NCBI RefSeq assembly: GCF_039851965.1
Contig: NZ_CP156674.1
Span: 3,534,001 to 3,598,000 of the forward strand
From: Pseudalkalibacillus hwajinpoensis
GTDB lineage: Bacteria; Bacillota; Bacilli; Bacillales; Guptibacillaceae
Reading direction: 5' to 3'
Length of the DNA: 64,000 nt
Both the position numbers and the translations under genes were made by a program. Within the stretch, counting starts at the first letter, position 1. Each line of letters starts with the position of its first letter. Under the pieces are notes generated by a model. That model saw nothing but the letters and a program-made list of their open reading frames with translations, had not been told where the DNA came from and did not search any database. Positions 41,890-51,150 of the stretch are shown here, piece after piece.

Positions 41890-44160
41890 ATGGTTGAGCC
41901 GCAAAAAGGATATATCAAAGGAAGACCGATTCAAATGATTTTCTTCAACGAAGATAGTTTGTATGGGGTGGCCAGGCTTCGTATCGCAAAGACGAATGAA
42001 GCATATGATGAGCGTGAAGTCGTCGTTAATGGAATGATTCCTCGGCTACTTGAAGACGAGACATATATTTTCTACGGTCGTTTTACCGACCATCCTCGCT
42101 ATGGAAAACAGTATGCGGTTGAATCGTTTGAAAGGCAATTGCCTGAATCCAAGCCAGGGCTCATTCAATATTTATCAAGCGATTTATTTCATGGGATCGG
42201 GGAGAAAACGGCAGAAGCAATCGTTGATAAGCTTGGTGAACGTGCTATAGCTAAAATCATGCGCGATCCATCTGTTCTTAGTCAAGTACCAAAGCTTTCA
42301 GAAGAAAAGGCAAAGGGTTTGTACGATTCCCTTATGGAGCACCAGGGACTTGATCAAATCATGATTCGCCTCACAGAACTTGGGTTTGGTCCTAAGCTAT
42401 CAATGAAAATCTTTAAAGCTTATAAACAGGAGACGCTTGAGATTGTTGAATCAAATCCATATCAGCTTATTCAAGATGTAGAAGGAATAGGTTTCAGACG
42501 CGCTGATGTCCTTGGAAGTTCCATTGGTATAGAGGGGAAGCATCCTGATCGCATTAGAGCTGCATGCTTGCATACCCTAAATGAGCAAACGCTTCAGGAG
42601 GGGCATGTGTATCTTGAATACGATGCGCTTGTTCAATCTGTCAATGAACTGCTTGGTGAACAAATGGATGAAGCTGATATTTCTCGTGAGCTTATCTCCC
42701 TTTATGAAGATGATAAATTGATTCTTGATCGAGAACGGATCTATCTTCACTCGCTTTATTATGCTGAAAAAGGTCTTGTGACAGGGCTCAATAAAGTTAT
42801 GGGACAAACGGAATATACTGATTCTTTTCCGGAATCTGAATTCTATCGAGCGCTCGGCGAGCTTGAAGAACGGCTTGGTATTCAATATGCGCCGTCTCAG
42901 CGTAAAGCGATACAAAAAGCGATTTCTTCCCCCTTTCTGATCCTAACAGGTGGACCGGGTACAGGGAAAACGACAGTGATTAAAGGAATCGTAGAATTGT
43001 ATGCCGAGTTGAATGGTCTATCGCTTGATCCGAAAGATTACTCGAAAGACAATCCTTTTCCGGTCCTTCTTGTTGCGCCGACTGGAAGGGCTGCAAAGCG
43101 AATGAGTGAAGCAACAGGACTGCCTGCTTTCACGATACATAGGCTACTCGGATGGAAAGGTGAGGCAGGGTTTGAACATGATGAAAATAATCCGATTGAA
43201 GGACGACTGCTTATTGTAGACGAAGTCTCAATGGTGGACGTATGGCTTGCCAATCAATTGTTCAAATCCTTACCTGAACAAATTCAGGTGATCGTTGTTG
43301 GTGACGAAGATCAGCTTCCTTCAGTCGGCCCAGGGCAGGTGCTGAAAGATATGATTGATTCCGCCGCTGTTCCAGTAAGTAAGCTGACTGATATTTATCG
43401 ACAGGCTGAAGGGTCTTCCATTATTGATCTCGCTCACTCGATTAAAGATGGAAACCTGCCTGAAGCGTTTCGAAAACCTACACCTGATCGAAGGTTCTTT
43501 CCCTGTTCGCAGCAGCAAATTGTCGAGGTTGTGTCCCAGGTATGTGATAATGCTTTGAAAAAAGGCTATTCACCTAGAGATATCCAGGTCCTTGCACCGA
43601 TGTACAGAGGTTCGGCGGGGGTCGATCGTTTGAATCAGGAGCTTCAAAAACTTTTTAACCCACACTCAGATCAGAGAAGAGAGCTTTCTCATGGTGATCT
43701 AGTCTATCGTGTTGGCGATAAAATCCTTCAACTCGTAAATAATCCTGAGGAAAACGTGTATAACGGAGACATGGGAGAAGTGGTAGCAATTTTCTTTGCA
43801 AAAGAAAATGTAGAAAAACAGGATCAGCTCGTTGTGTCGTTTGATGGGCAGGAAGTAGTGTATAATCGACCTGATTTCAATCAATTAACTCATGCCTACT
43901 GCTGCTCCATTCACAAGTCACAGGGAAGCGAGTTTCCGATTGTTGTTCTTCCGATTATAAGAGGGTACTATCGAATGCTACGTAAGAACCTTCTCTATAC
44001 GGCAGTTACACGCAGTAAAGACTTCTTAATTCTATGTGGAGAAGAAGATGCGATTAAGCATGCGATTCAGACAGAAGACGATCAGGTTAGGAACACCCGC
44101 CTAACTAAAAAATTGCAAGAAATGATTGGTAATAATTCTGCAATTGAAGAACTGACTTAG
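41890..44160 (+). CDS. recD2: RecD2-type 5-prime to 3-prime DNA helicase
   Basis: 756 residues, start behind TTGGAGAGAAG. The long N-terminal region characteristic of RecD2 includes helix-hairpin-helix-like segments (GIGEKTAEAIVDKLGERAIA and GIGFRRADVLG). The SF1B helicase core has Walker A GGPGTGKTTVIKGI, DEVSMVDVWL, GDEDQLPSVGPG, YRQAEGSSII and the C-terminal YCCSIHKSQGSEFPIVV and YTAVTRSKDFLI. RecD2 acts alone (no RecBC) in mismatch repair and replication-fork maintenance in B. subtilis. Confidence 0.94.
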   Translation: MVEPQKGYIKGRPIQMIFFNEDSLYGVARLRIAKTNEAYDEREVVVNGMIPRLLEDETYIFYGRFTDHPRYGKQYAVESFERQLPESKPGLIQYLSSDLFHGIGEKTAEAIVDKLGERAIAKIMRDPSVLSQVPKLSEEKAKGLYDSLMEHQGLDQIMIRLTELGFGPKLSMKIFKAYKQETLEIVESNPYQLIQDVEGIGFRRADVLGSSIGIEGKHPDRIRAACLHTLNEQTLQEGHVYLEYDALVQSVNELLGEQMDEADISRELISLYEDDKLILDRERIYLHSLYYAEKGLVTGLNKVMGQTEYTDSFPESEFYRALGELEERLGIQYAPSQRKAIQKAISSPFLILTGGPGTGKTTVIKGIVELYAELNGLSLDPKDYSKDNPFPVLLVAPTGRAAKRMSEATGLPAFTIHRLLGWKGEAGFEHDENNPIEGRLLIVDEVSMVDVWLANQLFKSLPEQIQVIVVGDEDQLPSVGPGQVLKDMIDSAAVPVSKLTDIYRQAEGSSIIDLAHSIKDGNLPEAFRKPTPDRRFFPCSQQQIVEVVSQVCDNALKKGYSPRDIQVLAPMYRGSAGVDRLNQELQKLFNPHSDQRRELSHGDLVYRVGDKILQLVNNPEENVYNGDMGEVVAIFFAKENVEKQDQLVVSFDGQEVVYNRPDFNQLTHAYCCSIHKSQGSEFPIVVLPIIRGYYRMLRKNLLYTAVTRSKDFLILCGEEDAIKHAIQTEDDQVRNTRLTKKLQEMIGNNSAIEELT

Positions 44161-44187
44161 AAGCTAGAGATTACTCTGGCTTTTTTT
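44161..44187 (+). terminator. Terminator after recD2
   Basis: AAGCTAGAG and CTCTGGCTT pair with one mismatch-type base pair around ATTA, followed by TTTTTTT. Confidence 0.75.
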
Positions 44188-44296
44188 ATTTCCAGGATAA
44201 CTCTCTATCTTCATGTTGTTCTCAGTATAGAAAATGTTTAATTTGGACAGGATTGTGTATATCGTCTTAAATAGCTGACTTAGGAGGCATATGAGG

Positions 44297-44485
44297 ATGC
44301 GATGTCCAAATTGTAAAAGTAAAAACATAGGTAAAATCGGAGCCAATCAGTTCTACTGTTGGAACTGCTTCGTCGAGATGTCGATTGTGAAAGGGATGCT
44401 TTCTCTTCACCAGGTGGAAGAAGACGGTTCTCTAACATCACTTGACGATTTATTCGAAGAGTATGATATGCGAGCGGAGTTGTAG
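44297..44485 (+). CDS. Small zinc-ribbon protein
   Basis: 62 residues from ATG 44297, nine bases after AGGAGG. It begins MRCPNCKSKNIGKIGANQFY and then CWNCFVEM, so two CxxC knuckles form a one-domain zinc ribbon, followed by an acidic tail. The start at 44291 is too close to the ribosome binding site. Similar small proteins occur beside yrrI in Bacillaceae, but the function is unknown. It may bind nucleic acid, which is inference from the fold only. Confidence 0.72.
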   Translation: MRCPNCKSKNIGKIGANQFYCWNCFVEMSIVKGMLSLHQVEEDGSLTSLDDLFEEYDMRAEL

Positions 44486-44512
44486 GCACCCCTGTTGCGG
44501 GAGGGAACGGCA

Positions 44513-45577
44513 GTGAAAAGAGAATGGAATCTTAATTGGCTTATTTATTTAACTACCCTTCTACTTGTTTTTCTGTGCATCTATTTGCTTTTAAAGCTTT
44601 CACCGATTTGGAAGCCGGTAATTGATGTAATCACTGTTCTTACAGTTCCTTTTCTGATTGCCTCACTCATCACTTATTTACTCCACCCGATCGTTGAAAA
44701 GATTCATAAAGAAGGCCTTCCACGGTCAATCGCTGTTCTCTTAATCTATTTTCTGTTTTTCGGTGGAACCGGTTATGCGATTTTCAAAGGTGTACCGCAC
44801 ATCGTAAAGCAGTCTCAAGAGCTAATGGAGAACGTGCCGATGTTTATGGATCTGTATCGTGATACCGTTCATCAAGCGTATGATTACACGTCCAATTTAC
44901 CGCCTGCACTTCAGGGGAAGATTGACCAGGTGTTTCAAGATGTTGAAAGAGCAGTAAATAACACACTAACCTTAGCAGTGGAGCTGGCGAAAAAACTTTT
45001 AAGCTCATTTTTTATTATCATGATTATCCCGTTCATCGTTTTCTATCTTCTTAAAGATTTTGAAACACTGAAGAAAACGGCATGGAAAATAACACCTTCT
45101 AAGTGGCGTAAACCAGGAAAAGATCTTCTGGTAAGGATTGATGAATCACTTGGCAATTACATTAGAGGCCAATTGTTTGTCATTACCGTACTGGGCGTTC
45201 TTGCCGCCCTTGGCTTTTGGCTTATTAAGCTGCCGTACGGTATTTTACTTGGTGTTATCATTGGCGTCACTGATATCATTCCTTATTTCGGGCCATTCCT
45301 TGGTGCTGCCCCTGCACTATTAATTGCCAGTACTGTTTCCTTTAAGATGGTTATTATTACACTAGTTGTGATCATCGTACTGCAGTTCATAGAAAGCAAT
45401 ATTCTATCACCATATATTGTGGGTAGAAGTCTACATATTCACCCGGTTATTATTATTTTCGGACTTCTCGCTGGTGGTGAAATAGCTGGAGTGATTGGCC
45501 TTATTCTTGCGGTGCCTGTGCTTGCAATACTAAAAGCCCTTGTTCTTTACCGCAATGAGCATGATACAAACGATTGA
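44513..45577 (+). CDS. yrrI: AI-2E family membrane permease (YrrI-like)
   Basis: 354 residues from GTG 44513 behind GGGAGGGAA; the in-frame TTG 44495 has no ribosome binding site. Six to eight helices show the AI-2E pattern (LTVPFLIASLITYLLHPIVE, IPFIVFYLLKDFETL, GVTDIIPYFGPFLGAAPALL, LSPYIVGRSLHIHPVIIIFG). Members range from the TqsA exporter to antiporters, and the substrate is unknown. Its stop codon overlaps the -35 box of the alaS leader promoter. Confidence 0.82.
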   Translation: MKREWNLNWLIYLTTLLLVFLCIYLLLKLSPIWKPVIDVITVLTVPFLIASLITYLLHPIVEKIHKEGLPRSIAVLLIYFLFFGGTGYAIFKGVPHIVKQSQELMENVPMFMDLYRDTVHQAYDYTSNLPPALQGKIDQVFQDVERAVNNTLTLAVELAKKLLSSFFIIMIIPFIVFYLLKDFETLKKTAWKITPSKWRKPGKDLLVRIDESLGNYIRGQLFVITVLGVLAALGFWLIKLPYGILLGVIIGVTDIIPYFGPFLGAAPALLIASTVSFKMVIITLVVIIVLQFIESNILSPYIVGRSLHIHPVIIIFGLLAGGEIAGVIGLILAVPVLAILKALVLYRNEHDTND

Positions 45578-45603
45578 CAAACGAATGATGCTCTGACTAT
45601 AAT
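45574..45603 (+). promoter_or_regulatory. Sigma-A promoter of alaS leader
   Basis: TTGACA (45574-45579) and TATAAT (45598-45603), both perfect, have an 18-bp spacer. The -35 overlaps the stop of the preceding gene. Confidence 0.85.
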
Positions 45604-45609
45604 AATCGC

Positions 45610-45883
45610 AGAGATTAAGAATTGAACACATTGACGGATCGAGTATGTTGAATCTTTTCCTATGAGTACGAATGTATTCATCAGAGAGAAGCTCCACTGG
45701 CTGGAAGAGCTTTAGGAACAAGTACAGCAGAACGCTAATCCTGAGTGCGGATTAATCCCCGCCGTTTCGACCTCGTTACGGTCGCTAGAGGTGATAGGCG
45801 TCGTTTGCCTATAACCAGGGTGGTACCGCGTGAGCATATATAAAACTCTCGTCCCTGATATATTCAGGGATGGGAGTTTTTTT
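45610..45883 (+). promoter_or_regulatory. T-box riboswitch leader of alaS
   Basis: Stem I pairs GGAT (before AGTA, near 45634) with ATCC at 45738. The specifier strand reads GAAC-GCT-A-ATCC, so the codon is GCT (Ala, 45734-45736). The T-box AGGGTGGTACCGCG is at 45817-45830; its TGGT bulge fits the A73 discriminator of tRNA-Ala. The terminator 45844-45883 pairs AACTCTCGTCCCTGA with TTCAGGGATGGGAGTT and has a T run. Uncharged tRNA-Ala would favour the antiterminator. Confidence 0.9.
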
Positions 45884-45952
45884 GTATGGAAAAATACACC
45901 CCACCTATTGAAAGGACCAATCATAAACCATTTTTAGAGGAGGATGTTTATT

Positions 45953-48586
45953 TTGAAAAACCTAACTTCAGCTGATGTAAGGCAGATGTTTATCGATTTC
46001 TTTAAAGAAAAGCATCATTCGGTTGAACCGAGTGCATCACTTGTGCCGCATGAGGACCCAACACTGCTCTGGATCAACAGTGGTGTCGCAACGCTAAAGA
46101 AATACTTCGATGGTCGCGTCACTCCTGATAACCCGAGAATTGTTAACGCGCAAAAATCGATTCGAACAAATGACATTGAAAATGTCGGGAAAACGGCACG
46201 ACACCACACGTTCTTCGAAATGCTTGGTAATTTTTCAATTGGAGATTATTTTAAAGAAGAGGCTATTGAATGGGGATGGGAATTTCTCACAAGCACAGAT
46301 TGGATCGGATTTGAAGCAGATAAGCTATCAGTAACGATCCATCCAGAAGATGAGGAAGCCTATACAATCTGGAAAGAAAAAATTGGTCTTCCTGAAGAAC
46401 GAATCATTCGTCTGGAAGGGAACTTCTGGGACATAGGTGAAGGGCCAAGTGGACCGAATACAGAAATTTTCTACGACCGAGGCGAAGAATACGGTTTAGA
46501 GGACCCTGAAGAAGAGCTATATCCTGGCGGTGAAAACGAGCGATATCTTGAAATTTGGAACCTTGTTTTTTCACAGTTTAATCATAATCCGGATGGGACT
46601 TACACACCGCTTCCAAAGAAAAACATTGATACAGGAATGGGTCTTGAGCGCATGGTTTCTGTTATTCAGGATGCAAAAACAAACTATGACACAGATCTTT
46701 TCATGCCAACCATTCGAGAAACTGAACGAATGGCTACGGAAAAATATGGCGACTCTAGAGAAGGAGACACAGCATTTAAAGTTGTAGCGGACCATATTCG
46801 AACAGTAACCTTTGCTATTGGTGACGGAGCACTTCCGTCAAATGAAGGAAGAGGGTATGTTCTAAGAAGACTTCTCCGCCGTGCCGTTCGATTTGCAAAG
46901 CAAATTGGAATTAACCGTCCATTCATGTACGAACTCGTTCCTGTGGTTGGGGATATCATGGTTGAATTCTATCCAGAAGTGACAGAGAAGAAGGAATTCA
47001 TCCAGAAAGTGATCAAAAACGAGGAAGATCGCTTCTACGAAACCTTGAATGAAGGACTGGCGATTCTCTCTGAAATTATGAAGAAGGAAAAAGAAGCTGG
47101 AAACACAGTGATTTCAGGTAGTGATGTTTTCCGTTTATACGACACTTATGGATTTCCTGTTGAGCTTACTGAGGAATATGCAGAAGAAGAGGGCATGGAA
47201 ATTGACCGCACTGGATTTGAGCAAGAGATGGATATGCAGCGCAAAAGGGCACGAGAAGCACGGCAGGATATGGGTTCAATGCAAGTCCAGGGTGGTGCAC
47301 TTGGTGATATTTCGGTTGCAAGTGATTTTGTTGGATATGAAGAGCGTTCGATTGAAACCGAGATCGTTGCAATTGTAAAAGACAAAGAGCTAACAGAAGA
47401 AGCCTCTGAAGGCGATGAAATTCAGGTCATTCTTCAACAAACGCCTTTCTATGCAGAAAGTGGCGGACAAGTTGCAGATCCTGGGGTGATTCATGGAGAA
47501 GACGTTCAAATTCGAGTAACGGATGTACAGAAAGCGCCAAACGGGCAGCATGTGCATACAGCTATTGTAGAGTCTGGCTCAATCAAAACAGGTGCAAAGG
47601 TAACAGCAGAAATTAACCGCACAAGCCGCTCTGCTATAGTGAAAAACCATACCGCTACACACTTGCTTCATCAAGCATTAAAAGATGTACTTGGTGATCA
47701 TGTTAATCAGGCGGGATCGCTTGTTGGTTCCGAACGTCTACGCTTTGATTTCTCACACTTCGGTCAGATAGCGACTGATGAACTTGAAGAGATTGAAAAG
47801 CGGGTGAATGACCAGATCTGGGCTAACATACCGGTTAACACAATGGTTAAGCCTATTGCTGAAGCGAAAGCAATGGGAGCAATGGCTCTGTTTGGTGAGA
47901 AGTATGGTGATACTGTACGAGTAGTCCGTGTCGGTGATTATAGCCTAGAGTTATGTGGTGGTACGCATGTGCTAAACACGGCTGAAATCGGTCTTTTCAA
48001 GATTGTATCTGAGTCCGGAATCGGAGCAGGCACGCGCCGAATTGAAGCTGTCACAAGTGAGGGAGCATATCAGGTTCTGAATCAACAAGTGTCGATTTTG
48101 AAAAACACGGCTGACTTGTTAAAATCAAATGTGAAGGATGTTCCAACACGAACAGAAGCATTGCTTGGTCAGATTCGTGACTTACAGCGACAAAACGATT
48201 CGCTAACATCGAAGCTTGCAAATGTAGAAGCAAAGCAAATGTCCAGTGATGTTCAGGAAGTGGATGGCGTGAAAGTTGTTTCAAAACGAATTGACACAGA
48301 CATGAACAACCTGCGCAGTATCGTAGACGATTTGAAAGCACAGATCGGCAGCGTGATTGTCGTACTCGGAAGCGGCTCTGAAGGAAAAGTCCAGCTTGCA
48401 GCAGGAATTACTGATGACCTTGTAAAAGAAGGATATCATGCAGGTAAGTTGATTAAAGAACTTGCTACACGCTGCGGCGGCGGGGGCGGCGGTCGTCCTG
48501 ATATGGCCCAGGCAGGTGGTAAAAATCCAGAGAAATTAGATGATGCCCTGGCTTACACAACTGAATGGGTGAAATCCATTTCCTAA
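45953..48586 (+). CDS. alaS: Alanyl-tRNA synthetase
   Basis: 877 residues from TTG 45953, nine bases after AGAGGAGG; ATG 45944 abuts the ribosome binding site. The catalytic domain has RQMFIDFFKEKHHSVEPSAS and LLWINSGVATLKKYFDG. The editing domain has the zinc histidines NHTATHLLHQAL and the C/H motif ELCGGTHV. The C-terminal C-Ala domain ends in CGGGGGGRPDMAQAGG. All domains are intact. Confidence 0.96.
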   Translation: MKNLTSADVRQMFIDFFKEKHHSVEPSASLVPHEDPTLLWINSGVATLKKYFDGRVTPDNPRIVNAQKSIRTNDIENVGKTARHHTFFEMLGNFSIGDYFKEEAIEWGWEFLTSTDWIGFEADKLSVTIHPEDEEAYTIWKEKIGLPEERIIRLEGNFWDIGEGPSGPNTEIFYDRGEEYGLEDPEEELYPGGENERYLEIWNLVFSQFNHNPDGTYTPLPKKNIDTGMGLERMVSVIQDAKTNYDTDLFMPTIRETERMATEKYGDSREGDTAFKVVADHIRTVTFAIGDGALPSNEGRGYVLRRLLRRAVRFAKQIGINRPFMYELVPVVGDIMVEFYPEVTEKKEFIQKVIKNEEDRFYETLNEGLAILSEIMKKEKEAGNTVISGSDVFRLYDTYGFPVELTEEYAEEEGMEIDRTGFEQEMDMQRKRAREARQDMGSMQVQGGALGDISVASDFVGYEERSIETEIVAIVKDKELTEEASEGDEIQVILQQTPFYAESGGQVADPGVIHGEDVQIRVTDVQKAPNGQHVHTAIVESGSIKTGAKVTAEINRTSRSAIVKNHTATHLLHQALKDVLGDHVNQAGSLVGSERLRFDFSHFGQIATDELEEIEKRVNDQIWANIPVNTMVKPIAEAKAMGAMALFGEKYGDTVRVVRVGDYSLELCGGTHVLNTAEIGLFKIVSESGIGAGTRRIEAVTSEGAYQVLNQQVSILKNTADLLKSNVKDVPTRTEALLGQIRDLQRQNDSLTSKLANVEAKQMSSDVQEVDGVKVVSKRIDTDMNNLRSIVDDLKAQIGSVIVVLGSGSEGKVQLAAGITDDLVKEGYHAGKLIKELATRCGGGGGGRPDMAQAGGKNPEKLDDALAYTTEWVKSIS

Positions 48587-48665
48587 TTCGGTTTCAGTAG
48601 TGTACAATAAGAATTACATGACTAGTTACGATTCTAGATGGGGATCGAAGAAAGAGGTGTAAGGA

Positions 48666-48929
48666 ATGAGTTCGATGGACAAAACAATGAAATTTAATTT
48701 TCCAGACGACGCATACAATCACGATGTCCAGGAAGTGTTGCTCACTGTCTACAGCGCTCTTCAAGAAAAGGGCTACAATCCTATTAACCAGATCGTGGGT
48801 TACCTCCTTTCTGGGGATCCGGCTTACATTCCGAGACACAATGATGCGAGAAGCTTAATTCGTAAACTTGAACGTGACGAATTGATTGAAGAGCTTGTGA
48901 AATCGTATCTTACTCATCATCAAGGATAA
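48666..48929 (+). CDS. ireB: IreB-family regulatory phosphoprotein (DUF965)
   Basis: 87 residues, start behind AAGAGGTG. It is nearly invariant in the family: DKTMKFNFPDDA near the N-terminus with candidate phospho-threonine, then ALQEKGYNPINQIVGYLLSG and IPRHNDARSLIRKLERDE. IreB in Enterococcus is a substrate of the PASTA kinase IreK and limits cephalosporin resistance; the B. subtilis orthologue is YrzL. The ireB-ruvX-yrzB cluster after alaS is conserved across Firmicutes. Confidence 0.9.
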   Translation: MSSMDKTMKFNFPDDAYNHDVQEVLLTVYSALQEKGYNPINQIVGYLLSGDPAYIPRHNDARSLIRKLERDELIEELVKSYLTHHQG

Positions 48930-48938
48930 GGAGACAGC

Positions 48939-49358
48939 ATGAAAACACTTGGTTTGGATGTCGGTACAAAAACAATTGGCGTTGCTTTAAGCGATCCGAT
49001 GGGTTGGACGGCTCAGGGATTAGAAACCGTTAAACGTGATCCTGATCAACAGGATGTAATCCCTGACCGTTTAATGGAAATCATTAACGGGAATGATGTC
49101 AGCAAGATTGTAGTTGGACTCCCGAAGAATATGAATGGTTCGATCGGTCCGAGTGGGGAAGCGTGCAAAGCTTTTGCTAACCTAATCGGGGAGAATACCA
49201 GCTTACCTATCGAAATGTGGGATGAACGTCTTACAACCGTTGCAGCAGAACGCATGCTAATTAGTGCTGATGTAAGCCGCAAGAAGCGCAAAAAAGTGAT
49301 CGACAAAATGGCTGCTGTTATGATTCTGCAAGGATATTTAGACAGCAAGCAAAATTAA
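48939..49358 (+). CDS. ruvX: Holliday junction resolvase-like RuvX (YqgF)
   Basis: 139 residues, start behind AAGGAGAC. RNase H-like fold: LGLDVGTKTIGVALSD with the first catalytic aspartate, VVGLPKNMNGS in the middle, MWDERLTTVAAERML with an acidic pair, and the final KMAAVMILQGYLD. The family is now regarded mainly as a nuclease maturing the 16S rRNA 5-prime end. It is between ireB and yrzB with gaps of 9 and 12 bp. Confidence 0.92.
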   Translation: MKTLGLDVGTKTIGVALSDPMGWTAQGLETVKRDPDQQDVIPDRLMEIINGNDVSKIVVGLPKNMNGSIGPSGEACKAFANLIGENTSLPIEMWDERLTTVAAERMLISADVSRKKRKKVIDKMAAVMILQGYLDSKQN

Positions 49359-49370
49359 TGAGGTGAAAAC

Positions 49371-49658
49371 ATGGAAGAGAAAGAACGCATTATAATTCCA
49401 GATGAAAACGGCGATGAGCATCTATTTGAAGTTCTCTTTACATTCGATGTAGCAGAAAATGGACAATCTTATATGACAGTTGTTCCTGCTGATCAAGCGG
49501 ACAGCGAGGAAGAAGTCGAAGTTTACGCTTTCCGTTATGAAGAAGAAGATAATGAAGATCGTGATTATAAACTATTCCCAATTGAGTCTGACAAAGAGTG
49601 GGAAATGGTTGAAGAAATGCTAAACACTTTCTCTGAAGAGGAAGAAGAAAACGAATAA
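49371..49658 (+). CDS. yrzB: DUF1292 protein (YrzB-like)
   Basis: 95 very acidic residues. The N-terminal IIIPDENGDEHLFEVLFTF is typical of DUF1292, with an EVEVYAFRYEEED strand and a Glu-rich end. There is no signal or membrane segment. It is a cytoplasmic protein of unknown function conserved with ireB and ruvX, and is followed by a terminator. Confidence 0.88.
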   Translation: MEEKERIIIPDENGDEHLFEVLFTFDVAENGQSYMTVVPADQADSEEEVEVYAFRYEEEDNEDRDYKLFPIESDKEWEMVEEMLNTFSEEEEENE

Positions 49659-49668
49659 TAGAACAGAA

Positions 49669-49700
49669 GGCTACCGGTAAATACATCGGTAGCTTTTTTT
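49669..49700 (+). terminator. Terminator after yrzB
   Basis: GCTACCG and CGGTAGC pair around a 10-nt loop and are followed by TTTTTTT. Confidence 0.87.
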
Positions 49701-49758
49701 CTTGATCCCACCCTTAAGGGCAGTAAGACCACCACTAATGGTAGTTTCACTTTATGGA

Positions 49759-49787
49759 TCATTTCCTTATCTATTATTAGGAAATGA
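49759..49787. repeat. Inverted repeat in the yrzB-mltG gap
   Basis: TCATTTCCT (49759-49767) and AGGAAATGA (49779-49787) are perfect complements with an 11-nt loop and no T tail. It lies about 100 bp upstream of the mltG promoter. It could be an operator or an RNA structure; I cannot distinguish these. Confidence 0.45.
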
Positions 49788-49855
49788 CTACAAACCTTAC
49801 TGCTTACCTTGTATAATACTTAATGGGGAAAAAGTGACGAACGTTGGCATTACAG

Positions 49856-49883
49856 CTGACAATATGTCGACTTATAGTATAAT
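49856..49883 (+). promoter_or_regulatory. Candidate promoter for mltG
   Basis: CTGACA (49856-49861) and TATAAT (49878-49883) with a 16-bp spacer lie 28 bp upstream of the TTG start. Confidence 0.6.
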
Positions 49884-49911
49884 GGGAGAATACTGAAAGG
49901 GGGACAGGGCG

Positions 49912-51063
49912 TTGCCTGACTTTAAAGAGTTGTACAAAGAGAAGCTTATAAAGCGCCAGAATGAGAATAAAACAGTGAGAAAGATCGTTTTTATTATTTT
50001 ACTGTTATTAACGATAACAGTGGCTGCTATCATAACAGGTGGCTATTTCTACATAAAAAATATTCTTGAGCCCGTTGAACCGGGAAGCAATCAGCAGACG
50101 GCTGTTTCCATACCTATTGGTTCTTCCACTTCATCAATTGGTCAAACGCTTGAAGAAGAGGGGATTATCAAAGACGGTACTGCATTCCGCTACTATGTGA
50201 AATACAAAAACGAGAGTGGTTTTCAAGCAGGGGAGTATGAGCTTTCACCTTCAATGACGATGGATGAAATCATTGCCATCATAAAAAGCGGGAAAGTGAT
50301 GAAAGAAACGGTTGCAAAGATTTCTGTGCCAGAAGGAATCTGGCTTGAAGACATTTCAGCCCGAATTGCAAAAGAGCTTGATATGAAACAAAAGGATGTC
50401 ATGGCCAAGCTTGATGATGAAGATTATGTGAAGGCATTGATTAATGAATACTGGTTCTTAACGGATGCCGTTCTAGAAGATGACATACGCCATCCTCTAG
50501 AAGGCTACCTGTTTCCAGCTACTTACGATTTCGAAGAAGAGCCTACAGTTGAATTAGTTGTGAAAGAAATGCTTGATAAAACCGATAGCGTATTGAAAAA
50601 TTATCGTTCTGAAGTTGAAGATAGTAAGTTATCAATCCATGAATTGATAACGTTAGCCTCACTGATTGAAGAGGAAGCATCAGCAAAAGCGGATCGCACA
50701 AAAATTTCTAAAGTGTTTTATAATCGCATCGAAGAGGATATGCTCTTACAAACCGATCCGACGGTTCTGTATGCTAGAGGTGAACAATCAGGTGAGATTT
50801 TCCAGAAGGACCTTGATGCAGCATCACCTTACAATACGTACAAGCAAAAAGGTCTTCCGGTAGGACCAATTGCGAACCCTGGCGAAGAATCCATTAAAGC
50901 GGCAATTGAGCCTGCTAAAACAGATGCTTTGTATTTCTACGCTCGTCCAAGCGGCGAAACCCTGTTTTCAGAAACGAATAAGGAACATAATAAGAAAGTC
51001 GCAAAGTACAAAGAAGAATGGGACGTGTACTACAAGAAGAAAGAAGAAGATAGTGAGGAATAA
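49912..51063 (+). CDS. mltG: Endolytic murein transglycosylase MltG
   Basis: 383 residues from TTG 49912 behind GAAAGGGGGAC. A short cytoplasmic segment precedes a single membrane anchor (about 26-48). An extracellular LysM-like domain follows, then the YceG catalytic domain with the active-site glutamate in LASLIEEEASAKADR and NRIEEDMLLQTDPTVLYA, PYNTYKQKGLPVGPIANPG and YFYARPSGETLFS. MltG cuts nascent glycan strands and helps set their length. This is yrrL in B. subtilis. Confidence 0.93.
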   Translation: MPDFKELYKEKLIKRQNENKTVRKIVFIILLLLTITVAAIITGGYFYIKNILEPVEPGSNQQTAVSIPIGSSTSSIGQTLEEEGIIKDGTAFRYYVKYKNESGFQAGEYELSPSMTMDEIIAIIKSGKVMKETVAKISVPEGIWLEDISARIAKELDMKQKDVMAKLDDEDYVKALINEYWFLTDAVLEDDIRHPLEGYLFPATYDFEEEPTVELVVKEMLDKTDSVLKNYRSEVEDSKLSIHELITLASLIEEEASAKADRTKISKVFYNRIEEDMLLQTDPTVLYARGEQSGEIFQKDLDAASPYNTYKQKGLPVGPIANPGEESIKAAIEPAKTDALYFYARPSGETLFSETNKEHNKKVAKYKEEWDVYYKKKEEDSEE

Positions 51064-51077
51064 GAAATTTGCAGAGG

Positions 51078-51107
51078 AAGGGGGAGTTATACTACCATCC
51101 CCCTTTT
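51078..51107 (+). terminator. Terminator after mltG
   Basis: AAGGGGGA and TCCCCCTT pair around a loop of about 12 nt, followed by TTTTG. Confidence 0.75.
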
Positions 51108-51150
51108 GATTATGATAAAATTATTCGGGTTACATGAAGGAGGAGCGATC

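Noticed and set aside
49702..49896. 64-codon ORF upstream of mltG
   Set aside because: It has no ribosome binding site, covers the inverted repeat and promoter region, and its composition is not protein-like.
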